This document shows positions 55,598 to 63,712 of a stretch of DNA of 64,000 bases, piece after piece. The notes under the pieces are model-generated. The model made no database searches. It had not been told where the DNA came from and was given only the letters and a program-made list of their open reading frames with translations. The position numbers and the translations under genes were made by a program. Source of the DNA: Streptomyces sp. NBC_00193 (GTDB lineage: Bacteria; Actinomycetota; Actinomycetes; Streptomycetales; Streptomycetaceae). How positions within the stretch are numbered: position 1 is the stretch's first letter; each line of letters starts with the position of its first letter. The stretch covers positions 2,046,001-2,110,000 of the forward strand of contig NZ_JAPEMM010000001.1 of assembly GCF_026342735.1 (NCBI RefSeq). Direction: 5' to 3'.

Positions 55598-57306
55598 GCC
55601 TTGCGGGCCGGCTGCTCGGTCGCCGGGGGCTCCGTCGCGGGCGGCTCGGTGGCCGGCGGCTCGGTGACGGTGATCTCCAGGAAGAGGACCACCTGGTCCG
55701 AGATCCGCACGCGGAGCGTGTACGTGCCCGCGGCAACGCCCGTGGTGGACAGTTCCGGCAGGGCGATCTTGCCGTCCGCCCCGGTCGCCGGGAGCGCCAG
55801 CTCCGTCAGCTTCTTGCCGTCGTTGTCCAGGAAGTACGGGGTCTTCCCCGCCGTGGCCGGGTCCGCCGGGACCCACTTCCCGTCCTTGTCCTTGGCTCCG
55901 AGCCCGGCCGTGGCCTTGGCCCCGGCGACCGGCGCGGCCTTCGCCGTCGCCAGGAACTCCACGCCCTTGATCCCGGTCCCGGCCTCGGCCGTGAGCGGCT
56001 TGCCGGCGTTCGCGTCGCTGCGGACCAGCTGGTCCGCCTCCGGAACGGGTACCGGCTCGGCCGGGGTGACCTTGCCGCCGAACCGCACGGAGACCTCCGA
56101 CGAAGCGGCGTAGGCCGTGGCGCGCACGGTGAAGGTGCCCGCCTTGGCGCCGGCCTTCAGCTTCGGGACCCGGACCAGGCCCTTGGCGTTGGTGCGCACC
56201 ACCACGAAGTCCTTGCCGTCGGCCGCGAAGACGGTGCGGCCGGTGGTGTCGTCGTCGACCGCGATCACGATCGGCTGGTCGACGGCCGGCATGCCGTCGC
56301 TCAGCACCGCCTTGATGAGCGGGGTGCGGGCGAACTGCGTCCCGGCCTCGGCCGTGAGCTCGGCCGTACCGATCCGGATCAGCTTCTCCAGGGTCGGCTT
56401 CGGCTTCGGCGGCGGGGTGGGGGTCGGCGTCGGGGTCGGCGTCGGCGTGGGGGTCGGCGTCGGGACCGGCGCGGGGGCCGGCGGCGTCGGCAGGTGCGGC
56501 GGGTTCGGCGTCGGGTAGTTGCCGGAGGGCGGGTTGGGAACCGGGGTGGCGCCCTGGCCGGCCTGGTACTGGCGCATGTAGCCGAGCACCGTGTTCACGT
56601 ACTCGCGCGACCGGTTGTAGCTGAGGATCGCCTTGTCGAGGTCGCCCGCGTCGGTGAGGTTGCGCTGACCCGCGCAGAGGTAGAGCCCGGCACCGAGCGC
56701 GGCGTCGTAGATGTTGTTCGGGTCGCGCTTGCCGTCGGCGTTGCCGTCGGCGCCCCAGGTGGACCAGGTGGAGGGGATGAACTGCATCGGGCCGACCGCG
56801 CGGTCGTACTCCGAGTCCGCGTCCCACTCGCCCTTGTCGGTGTCCTTGATCTCGGCGAAGCCGTTGCCGTCCAGGCGCGGCCCGCGGATCGGCTTCTCGG
56901 TGTACCCGTCCGCCTTGAGCCCGTAGCCGGAGGCGTGGACCGACTCGACCCGGCCTATGCCCGCGAGCAGTTGCCAGGGCAGGTGGCAGCCGGGGAGCGC
57001 GGCGGCCACCGAGATCTCGGCACGCTTGTAGGCGTCGAGGGCGGTCGCGGGTATGCCGGCGGTGGCTCCGCCGGGGCTGGCGGCGCCGGGCGGCGCCGGC
57101 GGCGGGTCGGCGACCAGGTCCGGAAGGTCCAGCCGGGCGTCACCGCGTTCGGTGGCCTGGGGGCTGTCGGGGGTCGGCTCCGCTTCCCCGGCACCCGCGA
57201 TCGGTGTGTTGGTCACGACCGCGGCAGTGGTCAGGCTGGCCGCGAGGGCGGCCGTGCACACGACTTTGCGCGAGGTGTTGACGAGGTGACGGTGAAGTGG
57301 CTTCAC
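55594..57306 (-). CDS. Secreted lytic transglycosylase with Pro/Thr linker and beta domains
   Basis: This 570-residue exported wall enzyme has a signal peptide (about residues 10-38, VVCTAALAASLTTAAVV). The transglycosylase domain (about 90-265) has the catalytic Glu in AGIGRVESVHASGYG, the RAVGPMQFIPSTWSTWG motif and LSYNRSREYVNTVLGYM, close to the MltB/SLT_2 group. A Pro-Thr-Pro repeat linker (about residues 290-320) leads to two or three beta-sandwich-like segments, and the end has ATEPP repeats. It cleaves peptidoglycan glycan chains. I start at GTG 57306 (MKPLHRHLVNTSRKV), not at the longer frame to 57366. Confidence 0.9.
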   Translation of the reverse strand: MKPLHRHLVNTSRKVVCTAALAASLTTAAVVTNTPIAGAGEAEPTPDSPQATERGDARLDLPDLVADPPPAPPGAASPGGATAGIPATALDAYKRAEISVAAALPGCHLPWQLLAGIGRVESVHASGYGLKADGYTEKPIRGPRLDGNGFAEIKDTDKGEWDADSEYDRAVGPMQFIPSTWSTWGADGNADGKRDPNNIYDAALGAGLYLCAGQRNLTDAGDLDKAILSYNRSREYVNTVLGYMRQYQAGQGATPVPNPPSGNYPTPNPPHLPTPPAPAPVPTPTPTPTPTPTPTPTPPPKPKPTLEKLIRIGTAELTAEAGTQFARTPLIKAVLSDGMPAVDQPIVIAVDDDTTGRTVFAADGKDFVVVRTNAKGLVRVPKLKAGAKAGTFTVRATAYAASSEVSVRFGGKVTPAEPVPVPEADQLVRSDANAGKPLTAEAGTGIKGVEFLATAKAAPVAGAKATAGLGAKDKDGKWVPADPATAGKTPYFLDNDGKKLTELALPATGADGKIALPELSTTGVAAGTYTLRVRISDQVVLFLEITVTEPPATEPPATEPPATEQPARKA

Positions 57307-57600
57307 AGTGCGGCGATCCCCCCAGAGCGGAGGCCGGTCGGGCCCCCGTAAAACGTACAAAGTCACATGGTGCTCCGCACGCCCCGAACATCTTCGCGCG
57401 GACGGCCGATCGATCGGGCCGTGGAGGTTAACTGTCTATCAGTTCTTCGCCCGCGACTCACCGCCGCCCCCGGAGATGTGCCCCACCATTCGTCTCATCT
57501 TCACGGACCTCTCGCAGGAGCGCGGGCCAGGGACGTAAGTCCCGCCCGATTCAAACCAATGGCACATATTTGACCTCTCTGCACTCTTTATCCTTGGGGA

Positions 57601-58398
57601 ATGGCAACCAGCAAGAAGGAACAGCGGCGCGAGGCCCGCGAGCGCATGCGCGAGGAGCGCGAGGCCCGGGCCCGGCGCGAGAAGCTGCGCGGGCGCGTAC
57701 TGATCGGCGGCGCGCTGGTCGCCGTACTGGCCCTCGCGGTCGGCATCGGCCTCTACGTGTCGAAGCCCTCCGCCGACCAGGAGGCCGCCGGCAAGCCCTT
57801 CGTCCAGCCGGCCAACACCACCGGCAAGGACGGGATCGTGATCCCGTACGGCAAGGCGGACGCGAAGAACGTCCTCTCCGTCTGGCTCGACCCGCGCTGC
57901 CCCTACTGCGCGGGCGTCGAGATCGGCCTCGGGAAGACCATCAAGGAGCAGGCGGACGCGGGCACGTACCGCGTCGAGTACCACTTCGCCACCTTCCTGG
58001 ACAAGGCGCTGGGCGGCGGCAAGGGATCCAAGCGCGCGGTCAACGCCCTGGGCGCGGCCGTGAACGAGAGCCCCGAGAAGTTCATGGAGTACCTCCAGGT
58101 GCTCTACAAGAACCACCCGGAGCAGGAATCGGACGACAAGTTCGGCTCCACGGCCACCCTGCTGGACCTCGCGAACCAGGTCCCGGGGCTGCGCACGCCC
58201 GCCTTCAACCAGGCGGTCAAGGAACTCACCTACATGCCGTGGGTCGAGAAGGTCGGCCAGGCCTTCTACGACCAGAACATGCAGGGCACGCCGGACGTCG
58301 CCATCAACGGCACGAAGCTCACGGTGAACTCGGGCAAGGGCATCGACTCGATCACCCCGGACGAGTTCAAGAAGCTGATCACCGACAACCTGAAGTAG
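57601..58398 (+). CDS. Membrane-anchored DsbA-like thioredoxin-fold oxidoreductase
   Basis: This 265-residue protein has a very basic, helical cytoplasmic N-terminus (KEQRREARERMREEREARAR), one membrane segment (VLIGGALVAVLALAVGIGLYV, residues about 33-55) and an extracytoplasmic thioredoxin fold. The active site is CPYC in WLDPRCPYCAGVEIG, and the cis-proline loop is QGTPDVAINGT. It probably forms or shuffles disulfides in exported proteins; several cysteine-pair proteins are encoded nearby. The start is ATG 57601, eleven bases after a TTTATCC box; the leader lacks a clear ribosome site. Confidence 0.92.
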   Translation: MATSKKEQRREARERMREEREARARREKLRGRVLIGGALVAVLALAVGIGLYVSKPSADQEAAGKPFVQPANTTGKDGIVIPYGKADAKNVLSVWLDPRCPYCAGVEIGLGKTIKEQADAGTYRVEYHFATFLDKALGGGKGSKRAVNALGAAVNESPEKFMEYLQVLYKNHPEQESDDKFGSTATLLDLANQVPGLRTPAFNQAVKELTYMPWVEKVGQAFYDQNMQGTPDVAINGTKLTVNSGKGIDSITPDEFKKLITDNLK

Positions 58399-58419
58399 CG
58401 GGGCGGGCGGGCGGCCGGG

Positions 58420-58965
58420 TCAGGCCTGCTGCTCCGCCGCCGCCTTGGCCTTCTCGTCGAGCTGGTCCCCGTACCCGCCGGCCGTCCAGACGTGGTGGCG
58501 GAACCGTTCCACCGTCGCCACGCCCTGCCACGGACCGTCCGGGTCCCCCGGCGGGAAGAACACCCCGTCGCACGCGGAGCAGAACCGGGCCCCCGCGGCG
58601 GCCTCGGCCGCCCGGGCCGCGCCGGCCTCCACCCGCCGCTTGTCCATGCCCTCGCTGCGGATCACGGCGACCGTCCCCCACATGACGAGCAGCGCGGCGA
58701 CGATCCCCACCGGCAGGAGCCAGGGCCAGTCCCGGTCGTCGGCGTAGTACGCACCCGCGGCTGCGACCAGCCCGGCGATCACGACGCCCTCGACGAAGTT
58801 CGTGCAGCCGTCGCCGGTCTTGTCCGGCGCCGGGGCGAGCCGTATCCGGTCCTTGCCCCGCTGCACCTCGTCGACCGGGACGTTGTCCCCCGTCCCGCAG
58901 CCGGGACACGCCACCACCGGACCGCCGCCGGTATTCGCTTCCCCGTTGTTCGTCATGGGCCCCAT
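58420..58965 (-). CDS. Zinc-ribbon membrane protein, unknown
   Basis: This 181-residue protein has two CxxC pairs, CPGCG near residue 20 and CSACDGVFF near 128, on either side of two membrane helices (EGVVIAGLVAAAGAYYA and LLPVGIVAALLVMWGTVAVI). The second pair is followed by PPGDPDGPWQGV, reminiscent of 'zinc-ribbon with DPxG' Streptomyces proteins of unknown role. The start is ATG 58965 or 58956. It converges on the DsbA-like gene. Confidence 0.75.
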   Translation of the reverse strand: MGPMTNNGEANTGGGPVVACPGCGTGDNVPVDEVQRGKDRIRLAPAPDKTGDGCTNFVEGVVIAGLVAAAGAYYADDRDWPWLLPVGIVAALLVMWGTVAVIRSEGMDKRRVEAGAARAAEAAAGARFCSACDGVFFPPGDPDGPWQGVATVERFRHHVWTAGGYGDQLDEKAKAAAEQQA

Positions 58966-59066
58966 GATGACGGCCCCCCGGAACCCGCGGCCGGGGCCCG
59001 GCGTCCTCTTGGGCGAAAGGGGCCGTGCGCGCTGCTACGCGCAAGTACGTTCAGAGGCGGCTCGTC

Positions 59067-59582
59067 ATGGATCCCAGACGAGGGATCCGGGAACACGGGG
59101 GTGGGTGCGAGGTGCTGGCCGAATCGTTGGAGGCATTGGCCGCGGCAGGGGGCGCCGCGGTGGTGCAGGCCGCGACGACGGACGCGTGGACGGAAGTCCG
59201 CGCCCGGGTCGCGCGGTGGTTCGGGCGGGGCGACGGCGAGCGCGAGCGGGTCCAGTTGGAGCGGCTGGACCGCACCGCCGCGGAACTCGCGGCCGCCGGT
59301 GGGTCGGAGCAGGAGCAGAACCTCCAGGCACAGGTCTGGCGCAGCCGTTTCGAGGACCTGCTGGAGGGTCTCGACGAGGCCGGGCGGAACGACGCGGCCG
59401 CCGGGCTACGGGCCCTGCTGGACGACACCGCGGCAGCCCGCGCAGTCTCCGCCGGAACCGGCGGTGTGGCCGCCGGGCGGGACGTCACCGTGAAGGCCGA
59501 GGGCGGATCGATCGCGGCGGCCGTCCTGCACGGAGGCGCCCACATCGGCCCCCCTCCGGTGCCGGATCCGTCCCAGGGCTGA
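59067..59582 (+). CDS. Small partner protein of a STAND NTPase, unknown
   Basis: This 171-residue protein has a helical N-terminal part (VLAESLEALAAAGGAAVVQA, WTEVRARVARWFGRGDGER, residues about 16-60), a charged helical middle and a Gly-rich C-terminal segment VAAGRDVTVKAEGGSIAAAV followed by LHGGAHIGPPPVP. The C-terminal segment looks like short beta-arcs and resembles the N-terminus of the next gene's product (VQGSLAAHHIGQVTYQ). No enzymatic motif was recognised. The stop overlaps the next gene's presumed CTG start (CTGA). The start is ATG 59067; GTG 59112 is possible. It probably acts with the STAND protein. Confidence 0.75.
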   Translation: MDPRRGIREHGGGCEVLAESLEALAAAGGAAVVQAATTDAWTEVRARVARWFGRGDGERERVQLERLDRTAAELAAAGGSEQEQNLQAQVWRSRFEDLLEGLDEAGRNDAAAGLRALLDDTAAARAVSAGTGGVAAGRDVTVKAEGGSIAAAVLHGGAHIGPPPVPDPSQG

Positions 59583-61780
59583 GCGGACCGGAGTTCCCCC
59601 CAAGCCTCCCCGCCACCGTGCCGCCGGCCGGCGGCGTACTCGTCCACGCCGTGCAGGGCAGCCTGGCGGCGCACCACATCGGCCAGGTCACCTACCAGGC
59701 CGCTCCCCGGCACACCGTCTCCTGGCCGCACCAGGTCGGAGTGATCCCCCGCCGGGCCGGTTCCTTCCAGGACCGGGCCGAGGTTCACCGGCTGCGAGCC
59801 GCCGTGAACGGCGGCGGCACGGCGGTCGTGTGCCAGGTCCTGGCCGGGATGGGCGGGGTGGGCAAGACCCAGCTCGCGGCCGACCACGCCCGCCGGGCCT
59901 GGGCCGACGGGCAGGTCGACCTCCTGGTCTGGGTCACCGCCGCCACCCGCCAGGCGGTCATCGACGCCTACGCCCGGGCCGCCGCCGACATCCTGCACAC
60001 GGACCCCGCCGACCCGGAGCGGGCCGCGCAGGCGTTCCTGGCCTGGCTCGAACCGGCGCCGGGGCGCCCCCGCTGGCTGATCGTCCTGGACGACGTCGCC
60101 GACCCGGCCGACCTGCGCGACCTGTGGCCGCCCGCCCATCCCCGCGGCCGGACCCTGGTCACCACCCGCCGCCGCGACGCCGCCCTGGCGACGCACGGCC
60201 GTCTGGTCCCGGTGGGCCTGTTCACCCCGGCCGAGGCCACGGCCCACCTCCGGCACGCCCTGACCGCCCAGGGGCGCAGCGAACCCGAAGCGGACCTCGC
60301 GGCCCTGGCCGAGGACCTGGGTCACCTCCCGCTGGCGCTGTCCCAGGCGGCGGCCTATCTGGTCGACACGGGACTGTCCGCCGCCGCCTACCGCACCCGC
60401 CTCGCCGACCGCGCCCGCCAGTTGGCGGACCTGCTCCCCGAGCCTGGCGAGCTGCCCGACGACCAGTCAGCCCCAGCGGCGGCGGCCTGGTCCCTGTCGG
60501 TGGACCGCGCGAACGAACTCCGCCCGGCGGGCCTGGCCCGCCCCATGCTCCAGCTCGCCGCGATGCTCGACCCGAACGGGATCCCGGAGCAGGTCCTGAC
60601 CGGTGAGTCGACCCTCGGCCACCTGACAGACCACCGGTTGTTCGAGCACCGTTACAGCCCCACCCCGAAACCCCCCGCGGTCACCGAGGAGGAGGCGGCC
60701 GGCGCCCTGCGAGCCCTTCACCGTCTGAGCCTGATCGACCATTCCCCCGCCGAAGCCCACCAGGCCGTGCGCATCCACCAGATCGTCCAACGGGCCATCC
60801 GTGAATCTCTCGGCCCCGACTACCGGGACGCGCTCGCGCACATTGCGGCCGACGCCCTGATCGCTGCCTGGCCCGACACCGAACGCGACGTCGGGCTGAC
60901 CAGTGCCCTGCGCGCCAACGCCACCGCCCTGATCGCGTGCGCTGACCGTTCCTTGTACCAACCTGCTGTCCACCCAGTGCTGTACTACCTGGGTGAAAGC
61001 CTCGGCAATTCCGGGCAAGTGTCGGCCGCCATCCACCACTTCCAGCTCGTCACGAACACCGCCACCCAAGGCCTGGGACCTGATCACCCCAGCACTCTCC
61101 GCAGTCGGTCCGACCTCGCCGCCTGGCGGGGAGAGGCCGGGGACACCGTCGGGGCTGCGGAGGCAGCCACCCTCCTCCTGGTGGACCAGCTGAAGGTCCT
61201 GGGCCCGGACCACCCCAACACCCTCATTGTTCGTTCCAACCTCGCCCTCTGGCGGGGCAAGGCTGGGGATGCGGCCGGGGCCGTCACTGCGTTCGCCGAT
61301 CTGCTGGAGGACTACCTGCACGTACTGGGCCCCGACCACCCCCACACCCTCATCGTCCGTTCCAACCTCGCAGAATGGCGCGGCGAGGCGGGGGATACGG
61401 CCGGGGCCGTCACCGCGTTCGCCGCTCTGCTGGAGGACCACCTGCGAGTCCTGGGCCCCGACCACCCCCACACCCTCACCGCCCGGAACAACTTGGCGAG
61501 CTGGCGCGGAGAGGCCGGTGATCCAGACGGGGCCGCTTCCGCGTTCGCCGCCCTGCTGGAGGACAGGCTGCGCGTTCTGGGCCCCGACCACCCCGACACC
61601 CTCACCAACCGGAACAACCTCGCTCATTGGACGGGCGAGGCGGGGGATGCGGCAGGGGCCGTCACCGCGTTCGCCGCCCTGCTGGAGGACCACCTGCGAG
61701 TCCTGGGCCCGGACCATCCCCACACCCTCGTCACCCAGTCCAGCATCAGCCGCTGGCTCCGGCACGCTGGGGAGCAATGA
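59579..61780 (+). CDS. STAND NTPase with NB-ARC domain and C-terminal TPR array
   Basis: This protein has about 733 residues. The P-loop is AGMGGVGKTQLAADHARR at about residues 89-106, and Walker B WLIVLDDVADPADL near 166-179; GRTLVTTRRRDAAL is a sensor-like segment. Winged-helix-like sequence follows (LQLAAMLDPNGIPEQVLTG, RALHRLSLIDHSP, VRIHQIVQRAIRESL). From residue 499 five complete and one partial 42-residue repeats begin with LGPDHP. Such STAND proteins oligomerise on ligand binding and signal to an effector, often in immunity or cell-fate control. The start is unclear: CTG 59579 overlaps the upstream stop; GTG 59618 is the first conventional codon. It is cotranscribed with the small protein. 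Confidence 0.88.
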   Translation: MSGPEFPPSLPATVPPAGGVLVHAVQGSLAAHHIGQVTYQAAPRHTVSWPHQVGVIPRRAGSFQDRAEVHRLRAAVNGGGTAVVCQVLAGMGGVGKTQLAADHARRAWADGQVDLLVWVTAATRQAVIDAYARAAADILHTDPADPERAAQAFLAWLEPAPGRPRWLIVLDDVADPADLRDLWPPAHPRGRTLVTTRRRDAALATHGRLVPVGLFTPAEATAHLRHALTAQGRSEPEADLAALAEDLGHLPLALSQAAAYLVDTGLSAAAYRTRLADRARQLADLLPEPGELPDDQSAPAAAAWSLSVDRANELRPAGLARPMLQLAAMLDPNGIPEQVLTGESTLGHLTDHRLFEHRYSPTPKPPAVTEEEAAGALRALHRLSLIDHSPAEAHQAVRIHQIVQRAIRESLGPDYRDALAHIAADALIAAWPDTERDVGLTSALRANATALIACADRSLYQPAVHPVLYYLGESLGNSGQVSAAIHHFQLVTNTATQGLGPDHPSTLRSRSDLAAWRGEAGDTVGAAEAATLLLVDQLKVLGPDHPNTLIVRSNLALWRGKAGDAAGAVTAFADLLEDYLHVLGPDHPHTLIVRSNLAEWRGEAGDTAGAVTAFAALLEDHLRVLGPDHPHTLTARNNLASWRGEAGDPDGAASAFAALLEDRLRVLGPDHPDTLTNRNNLAHWTGEAGDAAGAVTAFAALLEDHLRVLGPDHPHTLVTQSSISRWLRHAGEQ
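61073..61777 (+). repeat. 126-bp coding repeats in the STAND gene
   Basis: Units start at 61073, 61199, 61325, 61451, 61577 and (partial) 61703, exactly 126 bases apart. Units 3 and 5 match at 35 of 42 residues. Stretches such as the GCCGTCACCGCGTTCGCC block are the same at DNA level in units 3 and 5 and nearly so in unit 2. Differences cluster at unit positions 7, 10, 11, 13 and 17, the first helix of each repeat. Confidence 0.92.
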
Positions 61781-61926
61781 CGGTCACCTGCCTCGCGAGG
61801 CGGAGATTGAGCGCTCGCGGGGCACGTAGTTGAACCTGCAAATGTCACGGTACGGACACTCCTCCCCATGCGCACCCATGTGCCCATACGGTGACCTGAT
61901 TCGCACCAGTCTCGTGGGGGTTCCGC

Positions 61927-62628
61927 ATGTCCAACCAGTTCCCGCCGCCCGGCCAGCAGCCCGGCCAGCAGCCCCAGCCCGGATACGGCTACCCCCAGCC
62001 GGGACCGTCTCAGCAGCCCGGATACGGGTACCCCCAGCCCGGACCGGCTCAGCAGCCCGGCTGGGGCTACCCGCCCCCGCCCCAGCAGCCGAAGAAGAAC
62101 AACGTCGGAAAGATCGTCGGGTTCTCGTGCCTCGGCATCGTCGGCCTCGTCGTGCTCCTGGGCGTCGTCGGGGCACTGCTCGGCGGCGAGAGCAGCCCGA
62201 AGGCGGGCAAGGAACCCACCGCCCCGGCCCCGGCCCCGGCCTCGTCGTCCGCGCCGGCCAAGGCCCCGGAGGCCGCGCCGTCGGCGAAGCCGGAGAAGAA
62301 GGCCGCGGTCGCCGTGGTCGCGAAGAACACGAAGTTCAAGAAGAGCATCCTCGCGGACAGCGACGCCTATACGAGCGTTTCGGTGACGGTCACCAACAAC
62401 AGCTCGAAGGCCATCAACGTGAACCCGCTGTACTTCGCGATCACCGACACCAACGGCACCAAGCACGTGGCCGAACTCGCGGTCGACGAGGACCAGATCG
62501 ACACCGTCGAGCTGGCGCCGGGCGAGAACATCACGGGGACGATCACCGGCAAGGGCGCCTTCACGGCGAAGACGGTGACGTACACCGACGGGCTGATCGG
62601 GGACAGCTTCCGCGCCGACGTCTCCTGA
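61927..62628 (+). CDS. Proline/glutamine-rich membrane protein with DUF4352-like extracellular domain
   Basis: This 233-residue protein has a cytoplasmic N-terminus made of QQPGYGYPQPGP-type repeats (residues about 5-55), then one membrane helix (IVGFSCLGIVGLVVLLGVVG), an Ala/Pro/Lys linker and a beta-sandwich domain from about residue 135 (SVSVTVTNNSSKAINVNPLYF, VELAPGENITGTITGKG). The C-terminal part resembles DUF4352/TRAF-like immunoglobulin folds of lipoproteins and anchored proteins. The start is ATG 61927. The function is unknown. Confidence 0.82.
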   Translation: MSNQFPPPGQQPGQQPQPGYGYPQPGPSQQPGYGYPQPGPAQQPGWGYPPPPQQPKKNNVGKIVGFSCLGIVGLVVLLGVVGALLGGESSPKAGKEPTAPAPAPASSSAPAKAPEAAPSAKPEKKAAVAVVAKNTKFKKSILADSDAYTSVSVTVTNNSSKAINVNPLYFAITDTNGTKHVAELAVDEDQIDTVELAPGENITGTITGKGAFTAKTVTYTDGLIGDSFRADVS

Positions 62629-62652
62629 CCGCTCCGCCTGCCGCTGCGCCCG

Positions 62653-62674
62653 ACCTCCCGACCGTACGGGAGGT
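62653..62674. terminator. Inverted repeat after the DUF4352-like gene
   Basis: ACCTCCCG and CGGGAGGT are perfect 8-bp arms around ACCGTA, 25 bases past the stop. This is a probable terminator without a T-run. Confidence 0.6.
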
Positions 62675-62801
62675 GGGGCGCACTGTGTTCCGGCCACGAC
62701 CGCGTCCGCCAGGGACCGCACGGCCTTCCCCCTCTGCCGGACTCTGGCCGTGCGGCCCTTTCCGGCTCATCCTGGCTTCACGCGGCCGAGGGGGGCGGGG
62801 G

Positions 62802-63281
62802 ATGGCCAGAGCACAGTGGTCCCGGTGGTGGTCCCGGTGGTGGGTGCTGGTGACGGGGATCGCCTTGGTCGCGCTCTCGGCGGGCCTGTACGAGCCGACG
62901 CCGTTCCCCGAGCTGCGCCAGATCGACCTGACCGTCCTCAGCGAGGCGCCGGACGGCCGCTGCGAGGTGCGCTGGCGCGACCCGTACGCCCCGCGGGACC
63001 GTGCGGGCGTCTACCGGTGCGACCCGGACCGGGACGCCATCCTCAAAGCCCCGGAGTACGACCCGGAGACCGGGTTCGGCTGGGACTCCGGCTGGGTGCT
63101 CGCCGAGGGCGACCGCAAGGGGGAGCTGTACTCGCTGGACGAGTACGAGGAGACCGGGAACAACGTCAGCGAGGCCCTGTTCGGGGCCGGGCTGTTCGTG
63201 ACGTACCTGGGGCTGCTCGCCGCGGGCGTGCGGGTGAGGCTGCGGCGGCCGGGCGGCGGGGCGCCGGCGGCCGAGCGGTGA
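62802..63281 (+). CDS. Two-helix membrane protein, unknown
   Basis: This 159-residue protein has a first helix near residues 14-32 (VLVTGIALVALSAGLYE), a soluble extracytoplasmic part (CEVRWRDPYAPRDRAGVYRC, with two cysteines 20 residues apart, and DPETGFGWDSGWVLAEG) and a second helix near the end (LFGAGLFVTYLGLLAAGV) followed by an Arg-rich tail. The start is ATG 62802 after a G-rich AGGGGGGCGGGG ribosome site. No family was recognised. Confidence 0.75.
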   Translation: MARAQWSRWWSRWWVLVTGIALVALSAGLYEPTPFPELRQIDLTVLSEAPDGRCEVRWRDPYAPRDRAGVYRCDPDRDAILKAPEYDPETGFGWDSGWVLAEGDRKGELYSLDEYEETGNNVSEALFGAGLFVTYLGLLAAGVRVRLRRPGGGAPAAER

Positions 63282-63320
63282 AGCCGCGCCCCCGGTCCGG
63301 CTTTCCGACGGGGTGGCCGG

Positions 63321-63518
63321 TCAGCCCGGTTCCCCGCGTCGCTTCCAACCACGCTTGCCCAGCTCGCGCACGGTCGCCCCGAACCGGGCCAGGTCGGCCG
63401 GAGCGTCCTCGTTCATCCTGAGCCGGTCCAGGTCGTTCGCCGACGCTCCCGCGGCCGCCGCCGACGTGTCGAGGTCCGTACGCACGGCCTCCCTCGCGAG
63501 CGGCCCGGTCGGGCCCAT
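63321..63518 (-). CDS. Possible small ORF, unknown
   Basis: This 65-residue frame starts at ATG 63518 and has a balanced charged composition (AREAVRTDLDTSAAAAG, ANDLDRLRMNEDAPADLARF, VRELGKRGW), unlike the Arg/Pro/Ala-rich shadow frames around it. It could be a real small helical protein or a gene fragment. No ribosome site stands out. The rest of the 63282-63712 gap holds no gene that I can see. Confidence 0.3.
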   Translation of the reverse strand: MGPTGPLAREAVRTDLDTSAAAAGASANDLDRLRMNEDAPADLARFGATVRELGKRGWKRRGEPG

Positions 63519-63712
63519 AAGTGCAGGTCGCCGCCGGTTCGGGTGGTCCCAACCGCCGTGACAGTCCGATGACATGGAGCAGACGCTTCACCTACACACC
63601 GTGCGTAATTTTCTTCTTGCAGCCCCGCCAAGCCCCGACAGGCAACAGTCCGTCAGGCAGAGGAGGTGCCGTACAAACCTTCCTCCTTCGATCACCTGCC
63701 ACGGAGTTCCCC

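Noticed and set aside
56400..56470. GTCGGGGTCGGCGT tandem repeat as a CRISPR-like or regulatory repeat
   Set aside because: It encodes the Pro-Thr-Pro linker of the transglycosylase on the minus strand; there are no spacers.
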